Notes under the pieces: generated by a model
What the model saw: the letters and a program-made list of their open reading frames with translations, nothing else
What the model was told of the DNA's origin: nothing
Databases searched by the model: none
Shown: in pieces, positions 33,631 through 41,435 of the stretch
How the letters are laid out: every line of letters begins with the position of its first letter
Numbering within the stretch: the stretch's first letter is position 1
Assembly (NCBI RefSeq): GCF_000282355.1
Contig: NZ_AKJL01000085.1
Location: 1 to 57,732 of the forward strand
DNA length: 57,732 nucleotides
Direction of reading: 5' to 3'
Source: Pseudomonas sp. GM49
GTDB taxonomy: Bacteria; Pseudomonadota; Gammaproteobacteria; Pseudomonadales; Pseudomonadaceae
Program-made: the position numbers and the translations under genes

Positions 33631-35118
33631 CTAAAGAAGTGGATCGATCGCGCTCAGTGGCGTGTGGGCGCTGTAGTCGTCGGCGAACGGGATGGCCGGC
33701 TGGAACAGGCTTTTCCAGTCCGGTTGGCCAAAGGCCCGGTCGCTGTGACTGCGCATCAGTTTTTCGAATTGGCGTTGGGCCTGGCGTTGCAGGGCGGGGT
33801 AGTCGACGCCCTGGACCTGACCGTCGTGCATCACGCAGCGGCCGTCGATATAGCTGGCGATGCAGTCATCGCCGCGGCCGGCCAGAACAAGATTCTTCAG
33901 CGGATCGAAAAGCGGCCCCAGGTGCATCCCGCGCAGGTTGAACACAGTGATATCGGCCTTGCAGCCCGGTGCGAGGCGACCGATATCGTCGCGGCCCAGC
34001 GCCTTGGCACCGCCGAGTGTCGCGGCGTTGTACAGATCCAGCGTGCTGGTAAGGTCGTTACCGCCCTCCATCAGCCGGGCGATGTTCAAACCCTGGCGCA
34101 TGTTGTCCAGCAAGTCCGCCGGCCAGGTGTCGGTGCCCAGGGCGAAGTTGATGCCCTTGGCCCGATAGCGCCCAAACGAATTCAGCGCCTCGCCGTCCCG
34201 GGCAAACACCACCGGGCAATGCACCAGACTTGTGCCGCCATCCACCAGCCGTTGCAGGTCATCATCGCCTCGGGTGTAGATACCGTGGGGCAGCAGGCTG
34301 CGCGGGGTCAGCAGCTCCAGGTGCTGCAACCAGCCCAGTGGCGAAGTGCCGCGCAGTTGCTCGACCATCGCCACTTCACCGAGACCCTGACAGCAGTGCA
34401 AACGCATCGGCGCGTTCAGTTCCCGGCTCAGCGCGGCGGTGCGTTGCAGCAACGCGGGGGTGCAGGTCTGGATGCGATCGGGCAGTAGCGCACCGCGAAT
34501 CAGACCGTTATGCGCGCCATCGAAATCCCGGAAAAACCGTTCAGCGGCATCGAGTCCGGCCATGCCCCGGGCTTCGTCCCAGTGGTGCGCCAGGGTTCCA
34601 TCGGCCTGCCAGTAACTCATGCCGCTCATGTAGCAGGGGCCGAGGTAGGTGCGCAGCCCCAACTCGGCCGCCACACCGGCTAACGCCGCAAATTCGTCGT
34701 AGGTCTCGGCCCACTCGCGGTAGTACATCGAGGTGATTGGCATGGCTGTGGTGATGCCATTGCGGATCAACTGGGTGAAGGCGTAGCGGTATTTGAAGAC
34801 TTCTTCTTCGGGGCTGTAGCTTTCCCGCGATCCACGCGCCAGATATTCCGCCGACCACATCCGGCCCATGATGCTTTCGTCGCCGTTGTCCAGGGTCAGT
34901 ACCGTGGAGTCGAGGTCGCCAAGGGCATCCAGATCGATGAAGCCGGGACCGATCAGCGCGTTGCCGTAATCAATCCATTGATCCACCGACCCCGGATAAC
35001 CGCGTCCGACAAACTCGATGCGTGAGCCTTCGAACACCACTTCGCCGTCGCGCCACAGCACATGCTGCGTGCCATCGAAGCCGACCACGCAACTGGCCCG
35101 CAAGCCGATGCGCTTCAC
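33631..35118 (-). CDS. Amidohydrolase-superfamily protein lacking the HxH motif
   Basis: 495 residues, the length and order of chlorohydrolase/deaminase (TrzA/AtzA-like) amidohydrolases. Later metal-site motifs are recognisable: MRLHCCQG, LPHGIYT, SLVHCPVV and FALGTDTWP. The first motif, normally GxxNxHxH after the N-terminal strand domain, is here GFIDLDALGDLDS with no His at all. The protein may bind one metal only, use Asp ligands or be non-catalytic. Its start overlaps the stop of the second amidohydrolase by four bases. Likely a cytoplasmic deaminase or ring hydrolase relative; substrate unknown. Confidence 0.88.
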   Translation of the reverse strand: MKRIGLRASCVVGFDGTQHVLWRDGEVVFEGSRIEFVGRGYPGSVDQWIDYGNALIGPGFIDLDALGDLDSTVLTLDNGDESIMGRMWSAEYLARGSRESYSPEEEVFKYRYAFTQLIRNGITTAMPITSMYYREWAETYDEFAALAGVAAELGLRTYLGPCYMSGMSYWQADGTLAHHWDEARGMAGLDAAERFFRDFDGAHNGLIRGALLPDRIQTCTPALLQRTAALSRELNAPMRLHCCQGLGEVAMVEQLRGTSPLGWLQHLELLTPRSLLPHGIYTRGDDDLQRLVDGGTSLVHCPVVFARDGEALNSFGRYRAKGINFALGTDTWPADLLDNMRQGLNIARLMEGGNDLTSTLDLYNAATLGGAKALGRDDIGRLAPGCKADITVFNLRGMHLGPLFDPLKNLVLAGRGDDCIASYIDGRCVMHDGQVQGVDYPALQRQAQRQFEKLMRSHSDRAFGQPDWKSLFQPAIPFADDYSAHTPLSAIDPLL

Positions 35119-36311
35119 AGGCGGCTTTCCAGCAAACGGCCACCCTCAGCAATCAACTGACCCGCGCGATAGACCTGACGCAGCGGCCGCGAAACCACGG
35201 CTTCACCCAGTGTTTGCACCGGCATCAGCAAGAAGTCCGCCGCTTGGCCGATCTCCAGGCGATTGGCTTCGCAACCCAGCGCTTGGGCGCCGTTGACGGT
35301 CGCCGCTTCGAACGCTGCCGCCAGTTCCTCGTCTTTGTTCAAATCGAAACGGAACGCCAGCAACATCGTCCGTTCCAGCATGTCGCCGTTGCCCATGGGC
35401 GACCAGGCATCACGAATGCCGTCCGAGCCCAGGCACAGATTCACACCGGTTTCCCGCAGGGCCAGGAACGGTGGCACCGCGCAATCGGCCGGGGCCGAGC
35501 TCATCAGCGAAATACCCAGCGTTGCCAGGCGCTCGGCCACCGGTTTGACCTGGCTCCACGGCAACATCCCCAGGCAGTAGGCATGGCTGATCATCACCCG
35601 GCCTTCGCGGCCGAAGCGCTCGGTGTAGTCGGCGATCAGGGCGATCTGCCACAGGCCCAGCTCACCCTTGTCGTGCAGGTGTATGTCGACGCCACGGTCG
35701 AACTCGCTGGCCAGTTTGAAGACGAAATCGAGTTGTGCGATGGGGTCATTGTCGATACCGCACGGGTCCAGTCCACCGACGTTCTCCACACCCAGGGCCA
35801 TCGCTTCGCGCATCAGCTCGGCGGTGCCGGGGCGGCTGATGAGGCCGGTTTGCGGGAACACCACCAGTTGCAGGTCGATCAGGTCGCGGTAGTTTTCACG
35901 AAGTTGCTGCATGGCCTCGACATGACGCAGGCCGAATTCCGGGTCGATGTCGACATGGCAACGCATGGTCAGCGAGCCACGGGCGATGCAGTTTTCCAGC
36001 AGGGCACCGGCCCGTTGCGCGATGGGGGTGGTGACTTCACGCAGAATGCGCCTTTCGTTGGCAATGTAGTCCTTGAGGGTCGGGCCGGCGCTGTTGGGGC
36101 GCCACAGTTGACCCCAGAGGGTTTTGTCCAGGTGTACGTGGCTTTCCACCAGGGCGGGAGTGAGCAGTTGGTTCTGGCCGTCGATGTCGGTGGTGAGCAG
36201 CTCGGTAGTCGAGGCCGGGCGACGCAGGGTGAACCGGCCGTTTTCGATCAGCAGGTCTTCGGCGGGGGCGCCGTAGGGGCGCACGTTGCGCAGCCAGCGG
36301 GGTTGATTCAT
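35115..36311 (-). CDS. Cytosine-deaminase-like amidohydrolase
   Basis: 398 residues with the full CodA-type metal site: HxH in VESHVHLDK, then HLHDKGE, SHAYCLG and LGSDGIRDAWSP, plus a catalytic-Glu region in DIHLHDKGE. Cytosine deaminase and related enzymes remove ammonia from heterocycles or cleave cyclic amides. ATG 36311 is chosen because the longer frame reads back through a REP arm. Coupled to the next amidohydrolase by a four-base overlap, and downstream of the ABC importer, so it probably acts on the imported nitrogen compound. Confidence 0.92.
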   Translation of the reverse strand: MNQPRWLRNVRPYGAPAEDLLIENGRFTLRRPASTTELLTTDIDGQNQLLTPALVESHVHLDKTLWGQLWRPNSAGPTLKDYIANERRILREVTTPIAQRAGALLENCIARGSLTMRCHVDIDPEFGLRHVEAMQQLRENYRDLIDLQLVVFPQTGLISRPGTAELMREAMALGVENVGGLDPCGIDNDPIAQLDFVFKLASEFDRGVDIHLHDKGELGLWQIALIADYTERFGREGRVMISHAYCLGMLPWSQVKPVAERLATLGISLMSSAPADCAVPPFLALRETGVNLCLGSDGIRDAWSPMGNGDMLERTMLLAFRFDLNKDEELAAAFEAATVNGAQALGCEANRLEIGQAADFLLMPVQTLGEAVVSRPLRQVYRAGQLIAEGGRLLESRL

Positions 36312-36348
36312 TGCAAACCTCAATTTTTGTGGTGTCTGGACGGGCCTC

Positions 36349-36424
36349 ATCGCGAGCAAGCTCGCTCCCACAGGGACTTTGTGAACGCCGAAGATCCACT
36401 GTGGGAGCGAGCTTGCTCGCGATG
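36349..36424. repeat. REP pair inside the ABC/amidohydrolase operon
   Basis: GCGAGCAAGCTCGCTCCCAC at about 36352 and CTGTGGGAGCGAGCTTGCTC ending near 36419 face away from each other, arranged between the binding-protein gene and the amidohydrolase genes. Confidence 0.9.
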
Positions 36425-36451
36425 GCCGCGACTCGGTTTCAAGTCAAACAA

Positions 36452-37534
36452 TCAGCCCTTGAGCTTGGCCCAGATTCGGTCCTGCAGCTCACGCGCCTTG
36501 TTGCTGCATTCCTTTTCCGGACGCAGGCGCGAGGCGAATTCATCGGGCATGTTGATGGCATCCATCACCCGCCATTTGGCGTCGATCAGCTTGTCGCTCT
36601 GGATGCCGTTGTCGTAGGCGATGGCGTTGGACACGGCGGCGGCGTTCTCGGGTTTCATCATCCAGTCGATGAAGATCTTCGCGTTGCCGGGGTGTGGCGC
36701 GCTTTTCGGTACGGCGAAGTTGTCCTGGAACATCGCCAGGCCTTCACGGGGGTAGACGTACTTGATGGTGCTCTTCTGCAAGGTGGCCCGCGCTGTAGAC
36801 CCGTTCCAGTTCTGCATCATGATCACTTCACCGGAGGCCATACGGTCGACGGTGTTGTCCGAGCTGTACATCTTCAGGAAGGGTTTCTGTTTTTGCAGCA
36901 GTTCGAGGATGCGCTTGGCGTCCTGCGGGTTTTCGCTGCATTCGTCGACATTCAGGTAGTGACTGGCGGCGTTGATCACGCTGCTGGAGGTGTCGAGGGC
37001 GGCGAGTTGGCCTTGCAGTTCCTTGCGTGGCTCGAAGAACTCTTTCCACGAGTCGTCGAGTTTGCCGCCAGGCACCCGGGCGCTGTCATAGGAGAACCCG
37101 GTGGTGCCCCACAGGTACGGTGCCGAGAACTTGCGGCCAGGGTCGAAGCCCGGGTCGCGGAACGCCGGTTTGACGTACTGGAAGTTGGGCAGGGTCGAGG
37201 CGTCGATTTCCAGCAGCAGGTCCTGGTTGATCAGGGTGCGCATGATCGATTGGGACGGCACGATCACGTCATACGCGGCGCCGCCGGCCTGCAACTTGGC
37301 CAGCAGGGTTTCGTTGCTGTCGTAGCCGTCCATGGTGACCTTGATCCCGGTCTCCTTTTCGAACTTGGCCAGCAGGTCGACCGGGTAGTAGTCGGTCCAG
37401 TTGTAGAAGAACAGTTCCTTGGGCTCGGCGGCCTGGGCGCTGAACGCAGTGAACGCGGTGAAGCAACTCAAGGCCAGACCGGCAACGGCGAAACTGGCAG
37501 CAGCAAAACGGGGGCTTTTCACTTTCTTGCTCAT
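36452..37534 (-). CDS. Spermidine/putrescine-type ABC substrate-binding protein
   Basis: 360 residues with a Sec signal peptide ending AFSAQA before AEPKELFFYNW. The N-terminal ELFFYNWTDYYPVDLLAKFE and YDVIVPSQSIMRTLI are typical of PotD/PotF proteins. In PotF the ligand-binding Asp/Trp residues sit in similar motifs (here WGTTGFSYDS, NWNGSTARA), but the amidohydrolase neighbours suggest a different amine or heterocycle as ligand. Fourth gene in the operon; a REP pair follows directly. Confidence 0.93.
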   Translation of the reverse strand: MSKKVKSPRFAAASFAVAGLALSCFTAFTAFSAQAAEPKELFFYNWTDYYPVDLLAKFEKETGIKVTMDGYDSNETLLAKLQAGGAAYDVIVPSQSIMRTLINQDLLLEIDASTLPNFQYVKPAFRDPGFDPGRKFSAPYLWGTTGFSYDSARVPGGKLDDSWKEFFEPRKELQGQLAALDTSSSVINAASHYLNVDECSENPQDAKRILELLQKQKPFLKMYSSDNTVDRMASGEVIMMQNWNGSTARATLQKSTIKYVYPREGLAMFQDNFAVPKSAPHPGNAKIFIDWMMKPENAAAVSNAIAYDNGIQSDKLIDAKWRVMDAINMPDEFASRLRPEKECSNKARELQDRIWAKLKG

Positions 37535-37550
37535 AAAGACGTCTCCAGGC

Positions 37551-38339
37551 TTATTGTTGTTTGCCGCGCTGTCCCAGCCAGAAGGCCAGCACCACCAGCA
37601 CGATGGAAATCACCAGCATCAGGGTCGAAATCGCATTGATCTCCGGCGTCACGCCGGCCTTGATCGCCGAGAAGATGTACACCGGCAGGGTCGTCGAACC
37701 CGGCCCGGCGACGAAGAAAGTCATGATGAAATCGTCGAGGCTGACCACGAACGCCAACACCGAACCGGACAGCACCGCCGGCCACAGCAACGGCAAGGTC
37801 ACCCGGCGAAACACCTGCCACGGGTTGGCGTACAGGTCGTTCGCCGCTTCCAGCAGGCTCTTGTCCAGGTCGTTGAGCCGTGCACGAATCGGCAGGTAGG
37901 CAAAGGGAATGCAAAAGCCGATGTGCGCGACGATCACCGTCAGCAAACCGAGCTTGATCCCCAGCGCCATGAACAGCAGCAGGGTGGCGACGGCTGTGAC
38001 GATCTCCGGCAGGATCAGCGGCAGGTTGATCCCGCCCTCGACCATTTTCTGTCCGTAGAACGGCCGGTAAGTCGCCAGCGCCGCGAGCAACGCAATGGCC
38101 GTGGCGCAGACCGTGGCGATGCTGGCGACGATGATCGAGTTCAGTGCCGCGGTCTGGATCGACGGGTTGGCCAGGATGCGTCCGTACCAGGCGAACGAGA
38201 ACTCGGTCCATACCGTCGCCGAGCGGTTGGCGTTGAAGCTGTAGGCGATCAACACGAAAATCGGCAGATACAGATAGGCCAGCATCAGCAGACTGACTTC
38301 ACGGGTCAGGGGCAGTTTTTTCAGGTGCAGGGCAATCAT
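37551..38339 (-). CDS. ABC importer permease (PotI/PotC type)
   Basis: 262 residues, six hydrophobic segments, starting LTREVSLLMLAYLYLPIFVL and holding the EAA coupling loop KSLLEAANDLYANPWQVFRR near residue 160. The terminal LVVLAFWLGQRGKQQ is the last helix. It overlaps the other permease by four bases. Part of the polyamine-type importer. Confidence 0.94.
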   Translation of the reverse strand: MIALHLKKLPLTREVSLLMLAYLYLPIFVLIAYSFNANRSATVWTEFSFAWYGRILANPSIQTAALNSIIVASIATVCATAIALLAALATYRPFYGQKMVEGGINLPLILPEIVTAVATLLLFMALGIKLGLLTVIVAHIGFCIPFAYLPIRARLNDLDKSLLEAANDLYANPWQVFRRVTLPLLWPAVLSGSVLAFVVSLDDFIMTFFVAGPGSTTLPVYIFSAIKAGVTPEINAISTLMLVISIVLVVLAFWLGQRGKQQ

Positions 38340-39253
38340 GCTTGGGCTCCCCGACGCAGGGTCTTGGCGGCATTGCGGCTATAGAGGGCGTACAGCACCA
38401 GGGACAGCAACATGATCCCCAGCAACAGGAACGACAGCGAACTGCCCAGCGGCCAATTGCGCGCAGTGCCGAATTGCTGCTGGATCAGGTTGCCGATCAT
38501 CAACGTCTTGCCACCGCCGAGGATCGCCGGGGTAATGAACGCACCCAGGCTTGGCACGAACACCAGCAAGGCACCTGCAATCACGCCCGGCATCGACAGC
38601 GGCAGGATGATCCGGCGCAACGCGTGCCAGCGGTTGGCACCGAGGTCGTAGGCGGCTTCCACCAGACGCCAGTCGAGTTTTTCCAGGGTCGAGTAGATCG
38701 GCAGGATCATGAATGGCAGGAAGCTGTAGACCAGGCCGACGCTGACCGCGAAGTCGTTGTAGAGCAGGGTGATGCCACCGGCTTGCGGGAATAGCGCGTT
38801 GAGGCTCTGGGCGACCCAGCCGTGTTCGCGCAGGATGATCAGCCACGCATAGTTGCGGATCAGCAGGTTGGTCCAGAACGGGATGGTGATCAGCAACACC
38901 ATCAGGTTGCGCCGACGGGGTGTCAGGCTCGACATCCACAACGCCACCGGAAAACCGAACAGGAAACACAACACTGTGGTGCCACCGGCCTGGAACACCG
39001 AGCGCAACAACGCTTGGGCGTAGACCCAGTTCAGTTCGAGTTCACCGTCGAAACCTTCCTGGAAAAACAGCTGCACGTAACTTTGCAATTGCCAGTTGGC
39101 CTGCCAGTCGACGCCACCGTAGACGTTGCGTGGCAACAGGCTGATGTAGCCCATGATGCCCAGTGGAATGGCGATCAGGGCCAGCAGGGTCAGAACCACC
39201 GGGCTGAGCAGCAGCGCACGGTTGAGGGCTGGGGAAGTGCTGCTGACGCTCAT
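38336..39253 (-). CDS. ABC importer permease (PotH/PotB type)
   Basis: 305 residues, six hydrophobic segments. The EAA loop RLVEAAYDLGANRWHALRRI lies near residue 205, and SGSMS-type periplasmic loops are replaced by the IPFWTNLLIRNYAWLIILRE stretch typical of PotB/PotH. Starts two bases after the ATPase stop; coupled to the second permease. Confidence 0.94.
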   Translation of the reverse strand: MSVSSTSPALNRALLLSPVVLTLLALIAIPLGIMGYISLLPRNVYGGVDWQANWQLQSYVQLFFQEGFDGELELNWVYAQALLRSVFQAGGTTVLCFLFGFPVALWMSSLTPRRRNLMVLLITIPFWTNLLIRNYAWLIILREHGWVAQSLNALFPQAGGITLLYNDFAVSVGLVYSFLPFMILPIYSTLEKLDWRLVEAAYDLGANRWHALRRIILPLSMPGVIAGALLVFVPSLGAFITPAILGGGKTLMIGNLIQQQFGTARNWPLGSSLSFLLLGIMLLSLVLYALYSRNAAKTLRRGAQA

Positions 39254-39254
39254 C

Positions 39255-40340
39255 TCAGGCCTCCATCAACAGGCAGGCGTGGGGCGGCAGGTTGACCGCG
39301 ACGCGATCACCCACCACCCGCCCGTGGTTCAGGCCTTCGTTGTTCTCGCGCAACATGACCTGGATGTCATTGTTCAAGCGGCATTGATAGAGCGTGGCCG
39401 TGCCGACATACAGCACGGCCTCGATCACGCCGCGCAGGTGATGCGGCTGCGTCGGCTCGACCAGTTGCGAACGCTCGGGGCGGAACGCCAGTTGCACCTT
39501 GCTGCCAGCAAAGCCCTGGGCCTGGCAGGGGATTTCCACTGGCATGCCGTTAGGCACGAAGAGGTTTTCGTTCTGCTGACCGCGCTTGAGATGACCGGGG
39601 AGGAAGTTGATGTCGCCGATGAATTGTGCGACGAACTGATGCTGTGGGCGCTCGTAGATCTCGTTGGGCGTGCCGATTTGCAGGATCTTGCCGGCGGACA
39701 TCACGGCAATGCGATCGGACAGGGTCAGGGCTTCTTCCTGATCGTGGGTAACGAAAATGAAGGTGATCCCGGCTTCTTTCTGCACGCGCTTGAGTTCGAC
39801 CTGCATTTCCTTGCGCAGCTTGAGGTCCAGGGCCGACAGCGGTTCATCCAGTAACAGCACTTTCGGTTTCGGCGCCAGGGCCCGGGCCAGAGCCACACGC
39901 TGCTGTTGGCCGCCGGACAGCTCGGCCGGTTTGCGCCGGGCCAGGTGCTGCATTTGCACCAGCGCGAGCATTTCATCGACGCGCTGCGGAATCAGTTTGC
40001 GATCAAGACCCTGCATCTCGAGGCCGAAGGCGATATTCTGCGCAACACTCATGTGCGGAAACAGCGCGTAACTCTGGAACACCGTGTTGACCCGACGCTT
40101 GAACGGCGGCAAATCGTTGACCGGCTCGCCCGCGAGGCGGATCTCACCGTCGCTGACGTGTTCGAAGCCGGCAATGGTGCGCAGCAAAGTGGTCTTGCCA
40201 CAGCCCGAGGGGCCGAGCAGGGTGAAGAATTCGTTGTCGGCGATGTCGACAGAAACATTGTCGAGGGCTGGCGCCAGCCCGGGGTCGTCGGAATACCGCT
40301 TTGAGACGTTTCGCACTTCAATTGCAACTGGATGACCCAT
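39255..40340 (-). CDS. ABC importer ATP-binding protein (PotG/PotA type)
   Basis: 361 residues with Walker A GPSGCGKTT, signature LSGGQQQRVALARAL, Walker B VLLLDEPLSALD, switch FVTHDQEEA, and a C-terminal TOBE domain (RPERSQLVEP, then HLRGVIEAVLYVGTATLYQC). First gene of the seven-gene operon, its ATG following GAGGAATG. The operon is divergent from the FCD-type GntR gene. Confidence 0.96.
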   Translation of the reverse strand: MGHPVAIEVRNVSKRYSDDPGLAPALDNVSVDIADNEFFTLLGPSGCGKTTLLRTIAGFEHVSDGEIRLAGEPVNDLPPFKRRVNTVFQSYALFPHMSVAQNIAFGLEMQGLDRKLIPQRVDEMLALVQMQHLARRKPAELSGGQQQRVALARALAPKPKVLLLDEPLSALDLKLRKEMQVELKRVQKEAGITFIFVTHDQEEALTLSDRIAVMSAGKILQIGTPNEIYERPQHQFVAQFIGDINFLPGHLKRGQQNENLFVPNGMPVEIPCQAQGFAGSKVQLAFRPERSQLVEPTQPHHLRGVIEAVLYVGTATLYQCRLNNDIQVMLRENNEGLNHGRVVGDRVAVNLPPHACLLMEA

Positions 40341-40361
40341 AATGGTGCATTCCTCTAATTA

Positions 40362-40371
40362 TTGTATGCAA
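40362..40371. promoter_or_regulatory. Candidate GntR/FCD operator
   Basis: TTGTATGCAA, with a partial second site GGATGCAATT 16 bases on, lies in the 140-base gap between the divergent ABC operon and the GntR gene. FadR-subfamily regulators often bind TTGTATACAA-like palindromes; only one base differs here. Predicted only. Confidence 0.4.
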
Positions 40372-40480
40372 AATCTGGATGCAATTTAGAAATACCCGGA
40401 TTAATCTGCTCGTGCAAGCCCCTTTTTCAAAGGCTGATCATTCGCCAGGGTTGTTTGCACAGGGCGCAAGGAGTTGATGA

Positions 40481-41170
40481 ATGACGGAAAAGAAACTGGA
40501 AACCACGGTCGACCGCGTCTACCAAGGGGTTTACGAGGCGATCAGCAAGCGCTCGTTGCGTCCGGGGATGAAGCTGGGCGAAGCCTCGCTGGCCGAGCTG
40601 TTCAACGTCAGCCGCACGTCTGTGCGGGCTGCGCTCAAGCAGTTGGAGGCCGATGGGTTGGTCACCACCGAGCCCAATAAAGGTGCATCGGTGTCATTGC
40701 CCAGTGACGAGGAGATCCGCTCACTATTCGAAACCCGGCGTCTGGTCGAGATCGGTATCGTCAGCGAACTGTGCCGTCGTCGCGATACGGCGGTGACCCA
40801 GGACCTGCGCGATCACTTGTTGCTGGAGGATGAAGCGCATCAAAGCGGTGATCACGAACGGCTGATTCACCTGCTCGGCGAGTTCCACATCAAACTGGCC
40901 CGCAGCCTGAACAACCCGGTGCTGCTCGACTGGTTCCAGAAACTGATTTCCCGGGCGTCGCTGTACGCCGCCGCGCTGGATGACGACAGCCACGAAGCCT
41001 GCCGCGACGACGAGCACCTGCGGCTGATCGAGTACATCGAAGCGGGCAACCAGAGCGCGGCCATCGAGCTGACCTGCATGCACTTGAATGGCATCGAGAA
41101 GGCGATTCTGGATGTCGCGGCCACCCTGAAAAGCAGCTACAACCCGCTCAAGCACTTGATTGAGGTTTAA
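40481..41170 (+). CDS. GntR-family regulator, FadR/FCD type
   Basis: 229 residues. N-terminal GntR HTH (AISKRSLRPGMKLGEASLAE, then LFNVSRTSVRAALKQLEADG) and a C-terminal all-helical FCD domain with probable metal ligands in LLGEFHIKLA, DDEHLRLIEYIEAG and CMHLNGIEK. ATG 40481 has GGAG seven bases upstream. Divergent from the ABC/amidohydrolase operon, which it probably represses until the imported compound or a product binds. Confidence 0.94.
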   Translation: MTEKKLETTVDRVYQGVYEAISKRSLRPGMKLGEASLAELFNVSRTSVRAALKQLEADGLVTTEPNKGASVSLPSDEEIRSLFETRRLVEIGIVSELCRRRDTAVTQDLRDHLLLEDEAHQSGDHERLIHLLGEFHIKLARSLNNPVLLDWFQKLISRASLYAAALDDDSHEACRDDEHLRLIEYIEAGNQSAAIELTCMHLNGIEKAILDVAATLKSSYNPLKHLIEV

Positions 41171-41213
41171 AGCACCGGAATTTGACGACCAAGGATTTTC
41201 AATCACTGGAGAT

Positions 41214-41309
41214 CCCTGTGGGAGCGGGCTTGCCCACGAATACGTCAGCATATTCAACAAATATGGCGGCAGGGACACTGCTATCGCGGGCAAGCCCGCT
41301 CCCACAGGA
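41214..41309. repeat. REP pair (REPIN)
   Basis: CCTGTGGGAGCGGGCTTGCC at 41215 and GGGCAAGCCCGCTCCCACAG ending at 41308 enclose a centre with palindromic ATATTCAACAAATAT. Between the GntR and histidine kinase genes. Confidence 0.9.
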
Positions 41310-41435
41310 ATCTCTATTGGCCACAGATTCCAGGCTCGACAAGGAAGCCTCAGAATCAGCTATACCTCTATGAAACGAATAGCGTGCAGGATGCTCGAAA
41401 CAAACGGATGCAAATGACCGGGATAGAGCCAAGTC

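Noticed and set aside
33010..34488. Long plus-strand open frame (492 codons)
   Set aside because: Antisense to the flavin reductase and amidohydrolase genes; composition typical of a high-GC shadow frame, no homology or ribosome site.
35022..36617. Plus-strand open frame of 531 codons
   Set aside because: Lies opposite the cytosine-deaminase-like gene and reads through the REP pair; no protein character.
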